Part shown: positions 40,865-49,926 of the stretch, one piece after another
How the letters are laid out: each line of letters begins with the position of its first letter
Position numbering within the stretch: the first letter of the stretch is position 1
Source of the DNA: an uncultured Lachnospiraceae bacterium
Lineage (GTDB): Bacteria; Bacillota; Clostridia; Lachnospirales; Lachnospiraceae
Reading direction: 5' to 3'
Assembly: GCA_910579615.1 (NCBI GenBank)
Contig: CAJTUA010000016.1
Span: 1-64,000 of the forward strand
DNA: 64,000 nucleotides
Made by a program: the position numbers and the translations under genes
Notes under the pieces: model-generated
Database searches by the model: none
The model's input: only the letters and a program-made list of their open reading frames with translations
What the model was told of the DNA's origin: nothing

Positions 40865-42358
40865 TTATACTTTCTGCATCATCAGATGAATAATTTCCTT
40901 ATCCGTTTCCCGCATCCCTTCCCTCGCAAGCTCCCCGACATTGCGGATGGTATTTTCAACCCCTTTTGTAACAATGCCGTCCCCGTCATAAAACTGGCTG
41001 CCGTGCAGATACATCTGCATTCCGAGCAGCCCGGCTTCCACGGAGGAAGCAATTTTTGCGGCGCAGCTTGCCTTTGCGCCGTCGCAGATAACGCCGGAAT
41101 TGATGGCGATGGCATTGACAATCGTATGGGAAATTTCGCGGTAGCGCCCGCCATACAGGTAGGTGATGCCTGCGCCCGCGCCACAGCCTGCGCTTGTTGC
41201 GCCGCAGTAGGCGGAAAGCCTGCCGATTCCCGTCTTTAAGTGGATTGTGACAAGATTTGCTACAATCAGTGCGCGGTAGAGCATGTCCTCCGATACGTTC
41301 AGCTCCTTTGCGTATACAATCACCGGAAGGGAGGCGGTCATGCCCTGGTTGCCGCTGCCGGAATTGATGACAACCGGGAGTTCGCAGCCGTTCATGCGGG
41401 CATCGGAGCCTGCGGCCGCGGTCGCTTTGGCGCGGTTTTGCACGCTGTCGCCGTAGGAGGCCAGAAGAATCCTTCCAATTTCGGCGCCGTAAGGATGGCG
41501 CAGCCCTTCCTCGGCAATCGCGGTATTGTAGGCAATCTGGCGCGCGATAATATCGTGGACGAGGGAGAGGTCAACCGTGTCGGCAAAGTGGACAATATTT
41601 TCTACCGTGAGAAGACGGCGGTCGGTCTTGTATGTGCCATGCGCGTGGCTTGCAGCGGAAGCGGTGCTTTGCGTACTGTCCGAAGAAGTGCCATTTGCCG
41701 AACTGCCGTCCACGGAAGAAATACAATTTGCCGGACTGCTGTTCGCAGAAGAAATGCTATTCGCTGGACTGCCATCCGCGGAAGAAATGTCATTTGCCGG
41801 ACTGCTGTCACCGGAAGAAGCACAATTTCCAGAACTGCCATCCACAGAATCTTCCTCCGTAAAATCCCGATATCCCACATCAAGCAGCGCTGTCTTGTCC
41901 TTCTCGATATATACCACATTTGTATGGTGCCCCGCAATTCGCGCAGTGGCAGAATGCCCCTTTGCAAAAACGCGCACTTCAATATCAAAAATACAGCCGG
42001 AATTGGACTCCGTCACCGTGCACGGCGTTTTTTCCAGATACTGCGTAATTTGCGCAATCTGTTCCGCTGTCACATCCGCAATTACTTCCAAATTCTTCCT
42101 GGCATTGCCCGCGATAATTCCGGCGGAGGCGGAGGCAGCAAGCCCCTTTAAGCCGCCCGTGTGCGGCACGATGACACTCTTTACATTCTTGACAATATTC
42201 CCGCTGACAAAAAGCTCCACCCTTTCCGGCAGGCAGCCAAGCGTGTCGCGCGCAATCGCCGCCGCGAGGGCAACGGCAATCGGTTCGGTGCAGCCCATTG
42301 CGGGCAGCAATTCTTCTTTTAGTATTTCAATGTACGAATCGTACAGCTCTTTCTCCAT
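40865..42358 (-). CDS. L-cysteine desulfidase / serine dehydratase alpha-like (UPF0597) protein with internal repeat insertion
   Basis: Protein of 497 residues of the CyuA/UPF0597 family, which breaks down cysteine to pyruvate, ammonia and sulfide with an iron-sulfur cluster. The N-terminal LLPAMGCTEPIAVALAAAIA carries the conserved Cys; further conserved Gly/Cys stretches are SGSGNQGMTASLPV, YCGATSAGCGAGAG and ICDGAKASCAAKI, with Cys residues that can bind the cluster. Residues about 171-225 are a Ser/Asn/Ala repeat that the family does not have, making the protein about 60 residues longer than usual. AAAGGGGA precedes the ATG at 42358; a consensus promoter lies at 42395-42423. Confidence 0.88.
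   Translation of the reverse strand: MEKELYDSYIEILKEELLPAMGCTEPIAVALAAAIARDTLGCLPERVELFVSGNIVKNVKSVIVPHTGGLKGLAASASAGIIAGNARKNLEVIADVTAEQIAQITQYLEKTPCTVTESNSGCIFDIEVRVFAKGHSATARIAGHHTNVVYIEKDKTALLDVGYRDFTEEDSVDGSSGNCASSGDSSPANDISSADGSPANSISSANSSPANCISSVDGSSANGTSSDSTQSTASAASHAHGTYKTDRRLLTVENIVHFADTVDLSLVHDIIARQIAYNTAIAEEGLRHPYGAEIGRILLASYGDSVQNRAKATAAAGSDARMNGCELPVVINSGSGNQGMTASLPVIVYAKELNVSEDMLYRALIVANLVTIHLKTGIGRLSAYCGATSAGCGAGAGITYLYGGRYREISHTIVNAIAINSGVICDGAKASCAAKIASSVEAGLLGMQMYLHGSQFYDGDGIVTKGVENTIRNVGELAREGMRETDKEIIHLMMQKV
41682..41846. repeat. 33-base minisatellite inside the desulfidase gene (5 units)
   Basis: Five consecutive 33-base units, each starting GAAGAA on the plus strand and containing a TTTGCCGGACTGC-like core, diverged from each other by a few bases. 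In the coding frame they give an 11-residue Ser/Asn/Ala repeat (ISSADGSPANS type). The length keeps the frame open. Confidence 0.9.
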
Positions 42359-42394
42359 AAAAATCCCCTTTCCCGACATACGGTATTTTTCTAC

Positions 42395-42423
42395 ATTATA
42401 GCCGAATTTTCGCGTGTTGTAAA
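42395..42423 (-). promoter_or_regulatory. Promoter of the desulfidase gene
   Basis: On the minus strand TTTACA (42423-42418) and TATAAT (42400-42395) with a 17-base spacer, 37 bases before the start codon. Confidence 0.75.
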
Positions 42424-42495
42424 GGTGCGGAAGCGGGAAGGCAGAAATACCTTAACATTTGTGCTGAAAAAGGGAGTCGAATCTGTGCAAACCCA

Positions 42496-42628
42496 TTGAC
42501 GAAATGGTGATTTTATGTTATACTATACAAGTGGTGAAATAGCAAAACGGCGAGTTTTTCATTCGGGTTCTTTAATGGAAAAATCGTGATTTTCTTCTAT
42601 GATTCATGTTTTCCGAATGGAAATACTC
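42496..42628 (+). promoter_or_regulatory. Promoter and hairpin-bearing leader of the chemotaxis receptor
   Basis: TTGACG (42496-42501) and TATACT (42519-42524), spacer 17, form a good promoter. In the roughly 280-base leader, 42552-42566 (GAGTTTTTCATTCGG) pairs imperfectly with 42613-42628 (CCGAATGGAAATACTC), enclosing a second small stem (GAAAAATC/GATTTTC). Nothing else is recognised between 42524 and 42812; I do not see the conserved bases of a cyclic-di-GMP riboswitch. Confidence 0.55.
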
Positions 42629-42812
42629 TGAAAATATCAATGGCATAATTTTTGTGATAAGTGTTTCCTTTCCTGTTATTTTTTTAATTTTATTATGGAT
42701 TTTTGCGGTGGGCTTACAGGGATTGGCTGTGCTTATCCGTACTGTTCTTTGGCAATCTTTTTAAGAAGTATTTTCGGGTGCGGTGAAATGTCATTCAATA
42801 TCGGGAGGAAGA

Positions 42813-44543
42813 ATGGATATGGAAAAGAGAAAAACAAGAGGACTCGGTATCCGGGCAAAAATTCTGATTCCGGCGAGCGTGGTAATCCTTTTTATGTGCG
42901 TCATTATGGGTACGAATTCGTATCTGCGGACGAAGGAAGGATTGGTTGCCATGGGCGTGGAGGAAGCGCAGATGGCGGCAACGGTTTCCACAAAAGTTAT
43001 TGATGCGCAGCTTTTGGCAGGGCTGTCGCCAGAGAAACAGGGCAGTGAGGAATACAATACGCTGTTAACATTAATGTACGGTGTCAAACAGGATTGTGGG
43101 ATTGAGTACATGTATACTTTATATACGGACGGGAATCTGGTATATTACGGGGTTGACGCGGACGAAGAAGGGGAGCGCAAAGACTTTGGCGATGTTTTTG
43201 AGGTGCCGTATGAGGAGTTAAAATCGGTTTTTGGCGGGAAAATGTATGTACAGGATTTTATCGATTCTACGGAGGACGGGGATTTGATTTCGGCATATAT
43301 GCCGATTGTGGATGAAAACGGGAATGTCATTGCCATTGTCGGCTGTGATTACAATGCGGCGGGGGTTGTGGAGCGCCTGGACCTGGCATTGAAGCGGGTG
43401 CTGCAGATTTCGGGTATCTGTATGGTGATTGCCTGGTTTGTCCTTGATTTCACGGTGAGGAGAGTCATTAAGCGGCTGCGCATGGTGGATGGCAAAATTT
43501 ACGAGCTGGTACATAATGAAGGTGACCTGACACAGACTCTGGATGTCCGTACAGGCGATGAGATGGAGCTGATTGCGGACAATGTCAATGCACTGCTTTC
43601 GCATATCCGGGAGATTATGCTCAACATTAACCAGAACGCGGAGCAGCTGAGAAAATCCTCCGGCATGGTATCAAGCCAGCTTTCCAAGGCCGGGGTGGAG
43701 GTTACCGATGTCTCCTCGGTGATGGAGGAGATGAGCGCGGCGATGGAAGAATCCAATGCTTCGCTGGACCAAATCAACGAGTCGATTAAGCAGATTTTCC
43801 AGTCGATAGAGAGCATTTACGCACAGGCGGAAGACGGGAGGAATTCTTCCGGGAGGATTTTAAAGGAAGCGGTTCAGGTCTATGACAGGGCAGTGAAGGA
43901 AAAACAGGATGCATCGGTACAGGTCGAAAGCATAGCATCCTCATTGCAGCAAAAAATTGAGAAATCAAAGGATGTAGAGAAAATCCGGACGCTTACAAAG
44001 AATATTATCAATATCACGGATGAGACAAATCTTTTGGCACTGAATGCGAGCATTGAAGCGGCAAGGGCGGGAGAATCCGGCAGAGGTTTTGCGGTGGTTG
44101 CGAACCAGATTGGGAAATTGGCGACCGATTCCGCGACGGATGCGGCAGAGATTCAGAAAGTAACCTCAGAAGTTATCCAGGCCGTGGATGAACTGGCAGC
44201 GGAGGCGGCGGAGATGCTCCGCTTCATGAATGAGACTGCGATAGGCGGCTTTGAGAAACTTTTGGAAACCAGTCAGAACTATCAGAGCAATGTCGGGAAC
44301 ATGAATGGGATGCTGCAGCATTTTGCAATGGAGAGTGAGCGGTTAAAAGAGAGTACACATGAGATTGGGGAAGCCCTGGAAAATGTGAAAGTCGCAGTGA
44401 ATGAAAGCACATTGGGAGTAACGAACGTGACGGAAATGGCGTTAAGGCTGACGGGCAATGTCAATGATATCGGGAAGGAAGCGAACTCGAATTTGGATGT
44501 TGTTGACAAGCTGAACTATGAAGTGGGCAAATTTAAGCTGTAA
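42813..44543 (+). CDS. Methyl-accepting chemotaxis protein
   Basis: Transmembrane chemoreceptor of 576 residues. A first membrane helix lies at about 20-38, an extracytoplasmic single-Cache-like sensor domain at about 40-190 (YMYTLYTDGNLVYYGVDADEE, ISAYMPIVDENGNVIAIVGCD), a second helix at about 198-216, a HAMP region, and a cytoplasmic signalling hairpin whose tip TNLLALNASIEAARAGESGR is near residue 405. It would bind the CheW/CheA kinase complex. No chemotaxis or flagellar gene is nearby, so it is an orphan receptor. GGGAGGAAGA precedes the ATG at 42813; a second ATG is two codons later. Confidence 0.93.
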   Translation: MDMEKRKTRGLGIRAKILIPASVVILFMCVIMGTNSYLRTKEGLVAMGVEEAQMAATVSTKVIDAQLLAGLSPEKQGSEEYNTLLTLMYGVKQDCGIEYMYTLYTDGNLVYYGVDADEEGERKDFGDVFEVPYEELKSVFGGKMYVQDFIDSTEDGDLISAYMPIVDENGNVIAIVGCDYNAAGVVERLDLALKRVLQISGICMVIAWFVLDFTVRRVIKRLRMVDGKIYELVHNEGDLTQTLDVRTGDEMELIADNVNALLSHIREIMLNINQNAEQLRKSSGMVSSQLSKAGVEVTDVSSVMEEMSAAMEESNASLDQINESIKQIFQSIESIYAQAEDGRNSSGRILKEAVQVYDRAVKEKQDASVQVESIASSLQQKIEKSKDVEKIRTLTKNIINITDETNLLALNASIEAARAGESGRGFAVVANQIGKLATDSATDAAEIQKVTSEVIQAVDELAAEAAEMLRFMNETAIGGFEKLLETSQNYQSNVGNMNGMLQHFAMESERLKESTHEIGEALENVKVAVNESTLGVTNVTEMALRLTGNVNDIGKEANSNLDVVDKLNYEVGKFKL

Positions 44544-44585
44544 GGCGGCTGTCTGCGGATTGGGAAGGATAAATGGAGGAAGCTT

Positions 44586-45248
44586 ATGTTGGGAAAGAAG
44601 AAAGTGAATAACATGACTTCGCTTGCGGCGCTTTTGCTAGTGCTGGCAGGCACCGGGTGCGGTGGGGCGGTGGATGGTATTGCGCAGGATAATTTGCTGA
44701 CTGGTATTTTAACACATGCGGAGCTGGAAAGGTCAGAGGGAAATATTGCAGAATCGCAGAAATCCGGGGAGGATGCTGCGAAGCCGGAAAAACCTGCAGC
44801 GGCAACGGTGTCCTATTCATATGACGGGACGGTTTTTGAATATGATGGAACCGCCTATGATATGTCGGAGAGGGATTTCATGATTAATGCAATTATGGAA
44901 TGCATCCCGGTCGGGGAGTATATTGTCATTGACAGCCATACAGGACCGCACAATGCCATATATACTGTGTTTAATACGCAGACACGGGAATTCGAAAAGG
45001 ATATCGAGGGGGTTTTGCTGACCTTTTATGATGACGATATCCATACGGCAGTTTATGCATTCTGGAATGATATCTGTGCGTATGACGGCACTGTTTTAGC
45101 CACTTTGGATATTGGGCAGTATGACATCATCCGGGATATTTCTTTTAGTGAAGACCATACGCAGTTAAAAGTGGCCATCTATGAAAATGGCACGGACGAA
45201 CAGCAACAGCGCGTGGAGTTTTTACAGCTCCCTGATTTTCCAGATTAA
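44586..45248 (+). CDS. Small lipoprotein of unknown function
   Basis: Exported lipoprotein of 220 residues: basic start, hydrophobic stretch SLAALLLVLAGTGC with the lipobox Cys near 25, then an Asp/Glu-rich linker and a beta-rich domain with aromatic repeats (FEYDGTAYDMSERDF, YDGTVLATLDIGQYD). I do not recognise the family. GGAGGAAGCTT precedes the ATG. It follows the chemoreceptor by 42 bases and may be cotranscribed with it; a role as an extracytoplasmic ligand partner is speculation. Its 3' end overlaps the convergent hydrolase gene by 27 bases. Confidence 0.75.
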   Translation: MLGKKKVNNMTSLAALLLVLAGTGCGGAVDGIAQDNLLTGILTHAELERSEGNIAESQKSGEDAAKPEKPAAATVSYSYDGTVFEYDGTAYDMSERDFMINAIMECIPVGEYIVIDSHTGPHNAIYTVFNTQTREFEKDIEGVLLTFYDDDIHTAVYAFWNDICAYDGTVLATLDIGQYDIIRDISFSEDHTQLKVAIYENGTDEQQQRVEFLQLPDFPD

Positions 45249-46151
45249 ATCGTCATACGCCATCCCGCGCGCGGTTGGCGTTGCCTGGATGATAACAATC
45301 ATATTTTCGTCCGGGAATACATGGATGCGCTGTCCGCCGTAGCCGCGGCAGGCGTACCAGTCCGAACCAAGACAGAAGAGGTAGCCGTAGCCGGGAGAGG
45401 TTCCGGGAACGGGATTTTTAGAGCGGCAAACCGCATCGGCAAGATACGTTTCGGATACGATGCGCTGCCCGCAAAAGCTGCCGTCTGCAAGGCAGAGCCG
45501 CCCGATGGTAAGCATTTCCCTTGCAGTTAAATTGGAGGGTTTTTCCGATGCATCTTCCCCGTCACCGACACTGTAATATACGCCGCAGGGGCTTTTATAC
45601 CAGCGGCCGCTGTGGATGCCGAGTGGAAGGTAAAGTTTGCGGTCAATAAAATCATAGAGGTCGCCGCAGGCTGCCTCAAGCACGGCGGCAAGCAGAATGA
45701 CATCGAATTCCTTGTAATTATAGCGCATGCCGGGGATATCCGTGACCGTACAGTCTGCGATATGGGAGAGCCAGTTGTGGGAGCGGCGCATTTGTTCCAT
45801 CATTGGACAATGATAGTGGATGCCGCCGTTCCAATAAATCCCGGAAGTCATTGTGAGAAGGTGCCGAACCGTAATAAGCGGATGCATCGGGTCGCGCCCC
45901 CCGCGAAACAGCGGCAGGTAATTTGCAATTGGAATATCAAGCCCTGGCAGCAGCCCTGTATCAAGCGCGATGCCCACCGCAAGAGAGAGGATACTTTTGG
46001 CGACGGAGCGCAGGACGTTGCGGCTTGTCGGCGTAAAGCTGTTGTAATAGTTTTCGGCTAAGGTCTGCCCGTCCTGCCAGACGAGGACGCTGTTAATCTG
46101 GCGGTAGCGGCGGCGTGTGATGTAGTCTGTGATTTCTTCGGATAATGTCAT
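45222..46151 (-). CDS. Class C beta-lactamase-like serine hydrolase
   Basis: Serine hydrolase of 309 residues of the beta-lactamase/penicillin-binding-protein 4*/esterase family. The catalytic SxxK is in RSVAKSILSL (near 57), the Tyr-containing second motif is YNYKEFD (near 144), and a third element follows in the C-terminal part (YGGQRIHVFPDENMIV). No signal peptide, so it acts inside the cell or without a standard signal. AAAGGAA lies just before the ATG at 46151. The substrate cannot be predicted; many members are esterases or peptidases rather than lactamases. Confidence 0.88.
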   Translation of the reverse strand: MTLSEEITDYITRRRYRQINSVLVWQDGQTLAENYYNSFTPTSRNVLRSVAKSILSLAVGIALDTGLLPGLDIPIANYLPLFRGGRDPMHPLITVRHLLTMTSGIYWNGGIHYHCPMMEQMRRSHNWLSHIADCTVTDIPGMRYNYKEFDVILLAAVLEAACGDLYDFIDRKLYLPLGIHSGRWYKSPCGVYYSVGDGEDASEKPSNLTAREMLTIGRLCLADGSFCGQRIVSETYLADAVCRSKNPVPGTSPGYGYLFCLGSDWYACRGYGGQRIHVFPDENMIVIIQATPTARGMAYDDLIWKIREL

Positions 46152-46252
46152 GAGTGTGTTCCTTTCCTGGTGATGTTTTTGGATTTTTTGTTGTTTTCGT
46201 CTGGCATATGGTTTCTGTTTTTTCTTCTTGGAACTTTTGCGTCTTTCATTCT

Positions 46253-48703
46253 TTAATTTTTCAGGTACTTCCCAATAACAGACTTTTCGCTTTTCCTCAG
46301 TTCATCCGGTGTGCCCTGCGCAATCACATTGCCGCCATCCGTTCCGCCGCCCGGTCCCATCTCAATGATATAATCGCAGTTTGACAGCACATAGGGGTCG
46401 TGTTCGGTAATAATAATCGAAGCGCCCTGCTGTACCAGCTCATCGAGGAGCTGCATCAGCCGCTCACTGTCAGAAAATGATAGTCCGGTTGTCGGCTCAT
46501 CAAGGATATAAAGCGCGTCCTTTGTATTTTTCCCCTTGGCAAGTTCTTTTGCGAGCTTGATGCGTTGGCTCTCCCCGCCGGAAATGGTCGGTGTTGCCTG
46601 CCCAAGGCGGATGTAGCCCATGCCGACGCGCACAAGGATGCCAAGAAGATGGTCAATGTTCTTATCCTTATCACAGAAAAAATCCTTTGCCTCCTCCACG
46701 CTCATCTCCAATACATCACGGATGCTTTTGCCGTCCAGCAGTACCTCCATTGCTTCCGGAAGATAGCCGGAGCCGCCGCATTCTTCGCAGGCAATATCAA
46801 TAAAGTTGCCGAAGCCGACGTGGTAATGAATGACGCCATCCCCCTTACAGCGGTGGCAGCCGCCCGCACTGTTGACCGAAAACATACCCGCCGTGTAGCC
46901 GCGCTGTTTTGCGGTTTCGGTCGCGGCAAACATTGCGCGGATGCGGTCAAAAATTCCAGTGTAAGTCGCAGGGCAGGAGGTGCGGCTGCGGCCAATCGGG
47001 CGTTGGTCGATGATGTAGCAGCGGCGGATGGCTTCTGCACCAGAAAGGGAAGGGGAAGTGCAAATCTGCCCTGCGTTGGAAAAACCCGTCGGACTTATAT
47101 CAGACGCGTCTTGTTCCATGTCAGGTGATACAGCTTCTTTTCCGCCCTCCTCCCCTGTCACGCATTTGGACTTTAATATTTCCTTTAATTTCGGCACAAG
47201 GGTATCCGAAATCAAACTTGATTTTCCGCTGCCCGAAACGCCAGCAATCCCGACCATAATGCCAAGCGGAAGTTTTACGCCCACATCCTTTAAATTATGG
47301 ATGTTTGCATGGGAAAGCGAGAGGCACTTTTCCTGACTAACCGGGCGGAAAGCGGTTTTTATTGGAAACCCCTTCTCCTTTGTCAGATACGGGGCAGTCC
47401 GGGAAGTCTTGCATTTTAAAAACTCTGCAAAGCCGCCCTCGTAAATTTTTACCCCGCCGCGGACTCCCGCATCGGGTCCGATATCAATGATATAGTCTGC
47501 CTCGCGCATAAAATTTTCGTCGTGCTCCACGGCAACTACGGTATTCCCGTTATCGACAAGACAGCGGATAATTCGGATGAGATTTTGCTTTTCTGTCTCG
47601 TGCAGCCCAATGGTTGGCTCGTCAAAAACAAAAATAATCGAGTCCATCTCCGTGATGATATATGAGGCAAGGAAAAGCCGCTGAATCTCGCCGCCGGAAA
47701 GAGTCGGAAGCGGGCGGGAGAGCGCGAGGTGGAACAGCCCTACCTCAATCATGCAGGAGAGCTTGCTGCAAATCTCAGTAAGCAGCGGGTTTGTGCTGTT
47801 GTCACAGGAGGAAAGGAATCCGTACAGGTCGCGGATGTACATATTTTCAAGCTCCGTGATGGTTTTTCCGTGGAAGGTAGTATGTGCTGCCTGCTCGCCG
47901 AGACCCGTCCCAAGGCATTTCGGGCAGGTGCGCTGTGCCATCATACCCTTCTGGCGCAGCAGGTGGGCAAGCCTGCCCGAAGTGGAGAGCGCGCCGTTTG
48001 TCAGCATCGTAATCCACGGAACCATCCCCGGAAATTTTGATTTTCCGCCATCCCCGTATTTTAGCAGGCGGAGCTGTTCTTCTGTCAAATCGCTAAGGCG
48101 GTGCTTCCATAAGTCAAAACCATATTTCGCGCCGAAATCGGACAGCATACTTCTTGTGGAACCGCGCCTGCCCAACTCGCACGCAACATCGCAGATGAAT
48201 TGGGTTTTATCCATGAACAGCGCTTCTTCGCCGAGAAGGTTTGCAACACCTTTTCCGAGGCATTTCACGCACATGCCGCGCGCGGAACCGCGCTGGAACA
48301 TGGAAATATCAAGCGGCAGTCCGTCATCATAGGCAGGGTCGCGCTTGCCGTAATTGGTGAATAAAGCGGCGAGCATGGAGCTGATTTTTATTCTTGTGCC
48401 GACCGTGCTGCGCGGGTTGGACTGGCGGATGATGCGCTGTTCGACGGCGACCGTCGGGGAAAGCCCGGTGATGGAATCAAAGCCCGGCTCGGTATCGACC
48501 ATGAATTGCGTATCGGAAAACATAAGGTAGCGCCGTTTGCCCTCCTCGTAAAGTGTGTCGAATGCAAGGCTTGATTTGCCGCTGCCGGAAACCCCAGTAA
48601 TGACCGTGAGTTTATGCTTTGGAATTGTGACATCGATGCCTTTTAAATTATGGATTCTTGCGTTTTTGATTTGGATGGAATTGCTTTTCATTGTATGTAT
48701 CAT
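46253..48703 (-). CDS. UvrA-like ABC ATPase (short, UvrA2-type)
   Basis: Cytoplasmic DNA-binding ATPase of about 816 residues related to excinuclease subunit A. It has two ABC cassettes: Walker A ITGVSGSGKSSLAFDTL and IAGVSGSGKSSLISDTL, signatures LSGGEIQRLFLA and ISGGESQRIKLA, and zinc-binding CxxC pairs (CVKCLGKG, CPKCLGTG, CHRCKGDG, CEECGGSG). It is about 120 residues shorter than housekeeping UvrA, like the second UvrA paralogues found in antibiotic-resistance or self-protection contexts. The start is uncertain: ATG at 48703 or 48691, neither with a strong ribosome site. It stands alone, with a dyad over its promoter. Confidence 0.88.
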   Translation of the reverse strand: MIHTMKSNSIQIKNARIHNLKGIDVTIPKHKLTVITGVSGSGKSSLAFDTLYEEGKRRYLMFSDTQFMVDTEPGFDSITGLSPTVAVEQRIIRQSNPRSTVGTRIKISSMLAALFTNYGKRDPAYDDGLPLDISMFQRGSARGMCVKCLGKGVANLLGEEALFMDKTQFICDVACELGRRGSTRSMLSDFGAKYGFDLWKHRLSDLTEEQLRLLKYGDGGKSKFPGMVPWITMLTNGALSTSGRLAHLLRQKGMMAQRTCPKCLGTGLGEQAAHTTFHGKTITELENMYIRDLYGFLSSCDNSTNPLLTEICSKLSCMIEVGLFHLALSRPLPTLSGGEIQRLFLASYIITEMDSIIFVFDEPTIGLHETEKQNLIRIIRCLVDNGNTVVAVEHDENFMREADYIIDIGPDAGVRGGVKIYEGGFAEFLKCKTSRTAPYLTKEKGFPIKTAFRPVSQEKCLSLSHANIHNLKDVGVKLPLGIMVGIAGVSGSGKSSLISDTLVPKLKEILKSKCVTGEEGGKEAVSPDMEQDASDISPTGFSNAGQICTSPSLSGAEAIRRCYIIDQRPIGRSRTSCPATYTGIFDRIRAMFAATETAKQRGYTAGMFSVNSAGGCHRCKGDGVIHYHVGFGNFIDIACEECGGSGYLPEAMEVLLDGKSIRDVLEMSVEEAKDFFCDKDKNIDHLLGILVRVGMGYIRLGQATPTISGGESQRIKLAKELAKGKNTKDALYILDEPTTGLSFSDSERLMQLLDELVQQGASIIITEHDPYVLSNCDYIIEMGPGGGTDGGNVIAQGTPDELRKSEKSVIGKYLKN

Positions 48704-48800
48704 CCAGTCATACCTGTAATAAGTGATTGGATTTTCCTTTCTCCCGGATATTTCCGGGCAGTGCTTCTCTTTGTCCGTGATAAAAAATGTCGGTATGATA

Positions 48801-48866
48801 ATTATATAACATTGCGGGAAAACGCGCCGAACTTTTTTTATCATTTTAAGTTTTTCGGCGTTTCCC
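48801..48866 (-). promoter_or_regulatory. Promoter of the UvrA-like gene overlapped by a long dyad
   Basis: The minus-strand -10 box TATAAT is at 48806-48801. Immediately upstream, GGGAAAACGCGCCGAACTT (48816-48834) pairs with AAGTTTTTCGGCGTTTCCC (48848-48866), covering the -35 region. The plus strand reads on into GGGTTTT, so the stem could also be a terminator. No clear -35 box is seen inside the dyad. Confidence 0.5.
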
Positions 48867-49250
48867 GGGTTTTATAATGGTTTTGGAGGGATTTGGACAG
48901 CAGTGGGATAACTTTTTAAAATAATTTACAGATGGCTTTTCTTGCGTTTCTTTGCTGACCATGATATTTTTAAAAACAGTGAAAAGGCATTTTTCTGGCA
49001 GGAGTTGATGCAGTGGGAATGGGATTGAACAAGGTGGGAATGGGTATTATGTGCCATAGCTAAGCCGGAGTATCGGCAGGGAACCAGGCAGCAAAAATTA
49101 CGGGGTGAGAAATAATAAAAATTTAATAGAAATTACCCGGGAAATATGATATTATATTTGCCAATCAATACAAATGCCCATCCGGTCAGAAACAGAACCT
49201 GCGGACTGCTCGTTTCGCGCCAGACGGGGCACTGGAACGGAGGGATTGCG
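48867..49250. other. Intergenic stretch without a recognised gene
   Basis: No frame with a ribosome site, no RNA gene and no clear repeat was seen. AT-rich sequence near 49110-49160 may hold the promoter of the DUF308 gene, but no good -35/-10 pair can be fixed. Confidence 0.5.
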
Positions 49251-49838
49251 ATGAAAGAAAAATGGAAAAAATTCCGCATGGGCGTGGCGGCGCAATGTGT
49301 CGGTATGCTTGTTTTGGGGATTGTGTTGGTGGCATGGCCAGGCATATCCGCGCTGACTGTATGCATGGTTCTTGGGGCAATCTGCATCCTGGCAGGGATT
49401 TATGAACTGGCACGGTATTTTAAACTGGGAGCCGCCGGGGTATTTTTCCGGTTTGACAGCCTATTTGGCATCTGCAGCATCCTGGCAGGTATCTTTTTGC
49501 TGCTGCATCCGTATGGAGCCGCAAAGCTTCTACCGATTGCAGCAGGGCTTTTTGTCCTGTCAAGGAGTATCCAGGACATTCAGACGGCGTTTGGAATGCG
49601 CAGCGCGCATGTTGCGTCCTGGTGGGCGGTTCTGGCAATCGGGCTCATTGATTTGGTATTTGCGGTTTTGCTGCTGGCAAACCCGTTTGGGGGAGCTGCG
49701 GCGCTGATGGTCTTTATCGGCATTGTTTTAATTATCAGCGGGCTCCGGCATGGCTATATGGTTTACTGCATTTCCAGGGCGGTGAAGGCGAGCCGGAACG
49801 ATGATGTGATTGACGTGGAATGGAAATCACTTGACTGA
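49251..49838 (+). CDS. DUF308 (HdeD-like) membrane protein
   Basis: Integral membrane protein of 195 residues with six hydrophobic helices arranged as repeated pairs (VGMLVLGIVLVAWPGISAL, ILAGIFLLLHPYGAAKLLP, LIDLVFAVLLLANPFGGAA), the pattern of DUF308/HdeD proteins, followed by a polar C-terminal tail (NDDVIDVEWKSLD). GGAGGGATTGCG precedes the ATG; a longer frame from 49146 lacks such a site. The family is linked to acid stress in enterobacteria; its role in Clostridia is not known. The LytTR regulator gene follows 88 bases later. Confidence 0.9.
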   Translation: MKEKWKKFRMGVAAQCVGMLVLGIVLVAWPGISALTVCMVLGAICILAGIYELARYFKLGAAGVFFRFDSLFGICSILAGIFLLLHPYGAAKLLPIAAGLFVLSRSIQDIQTAFGMRSAHVASWWAVLAIGLIDLVFAVLLLANPFGGAAALMVFIGIVLIISGLRHGYMVYCISRAVKASRNDDVIDVEWKSLD

Positions 49839-49926
49839 GAAGGAATACCAAAAGCCAGAGAAGCGTTTTAAAAATTTTCATAGAAACCGTACCGTAGCTT
49901 TGCCTGCGGAATGTATGGAGATAAGG

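Noticed and set aside
40508..41239. 243-codon plus-strand frame crossing the end of the ABC permease gene
   Set aside because: It overlaps the permease in a different frame and continues antisense to the desulfidase gene; the protein is low-complexity and lacks a ribosome site.
41240..42401. Long plus-strand frames over the desulfidase gene
   Set aside because: They arise from the 33-base minisatellite and GC-rich codons; the family motifs, promoter and ribosome site are on the minus strand.
45222..46151. Reading the SxxK hydrolase as a beta-lactamase
   Set aside because: The family includes esterases and peptidases, no signal peptide is present, and the third motif is not that of a clear lactamase.
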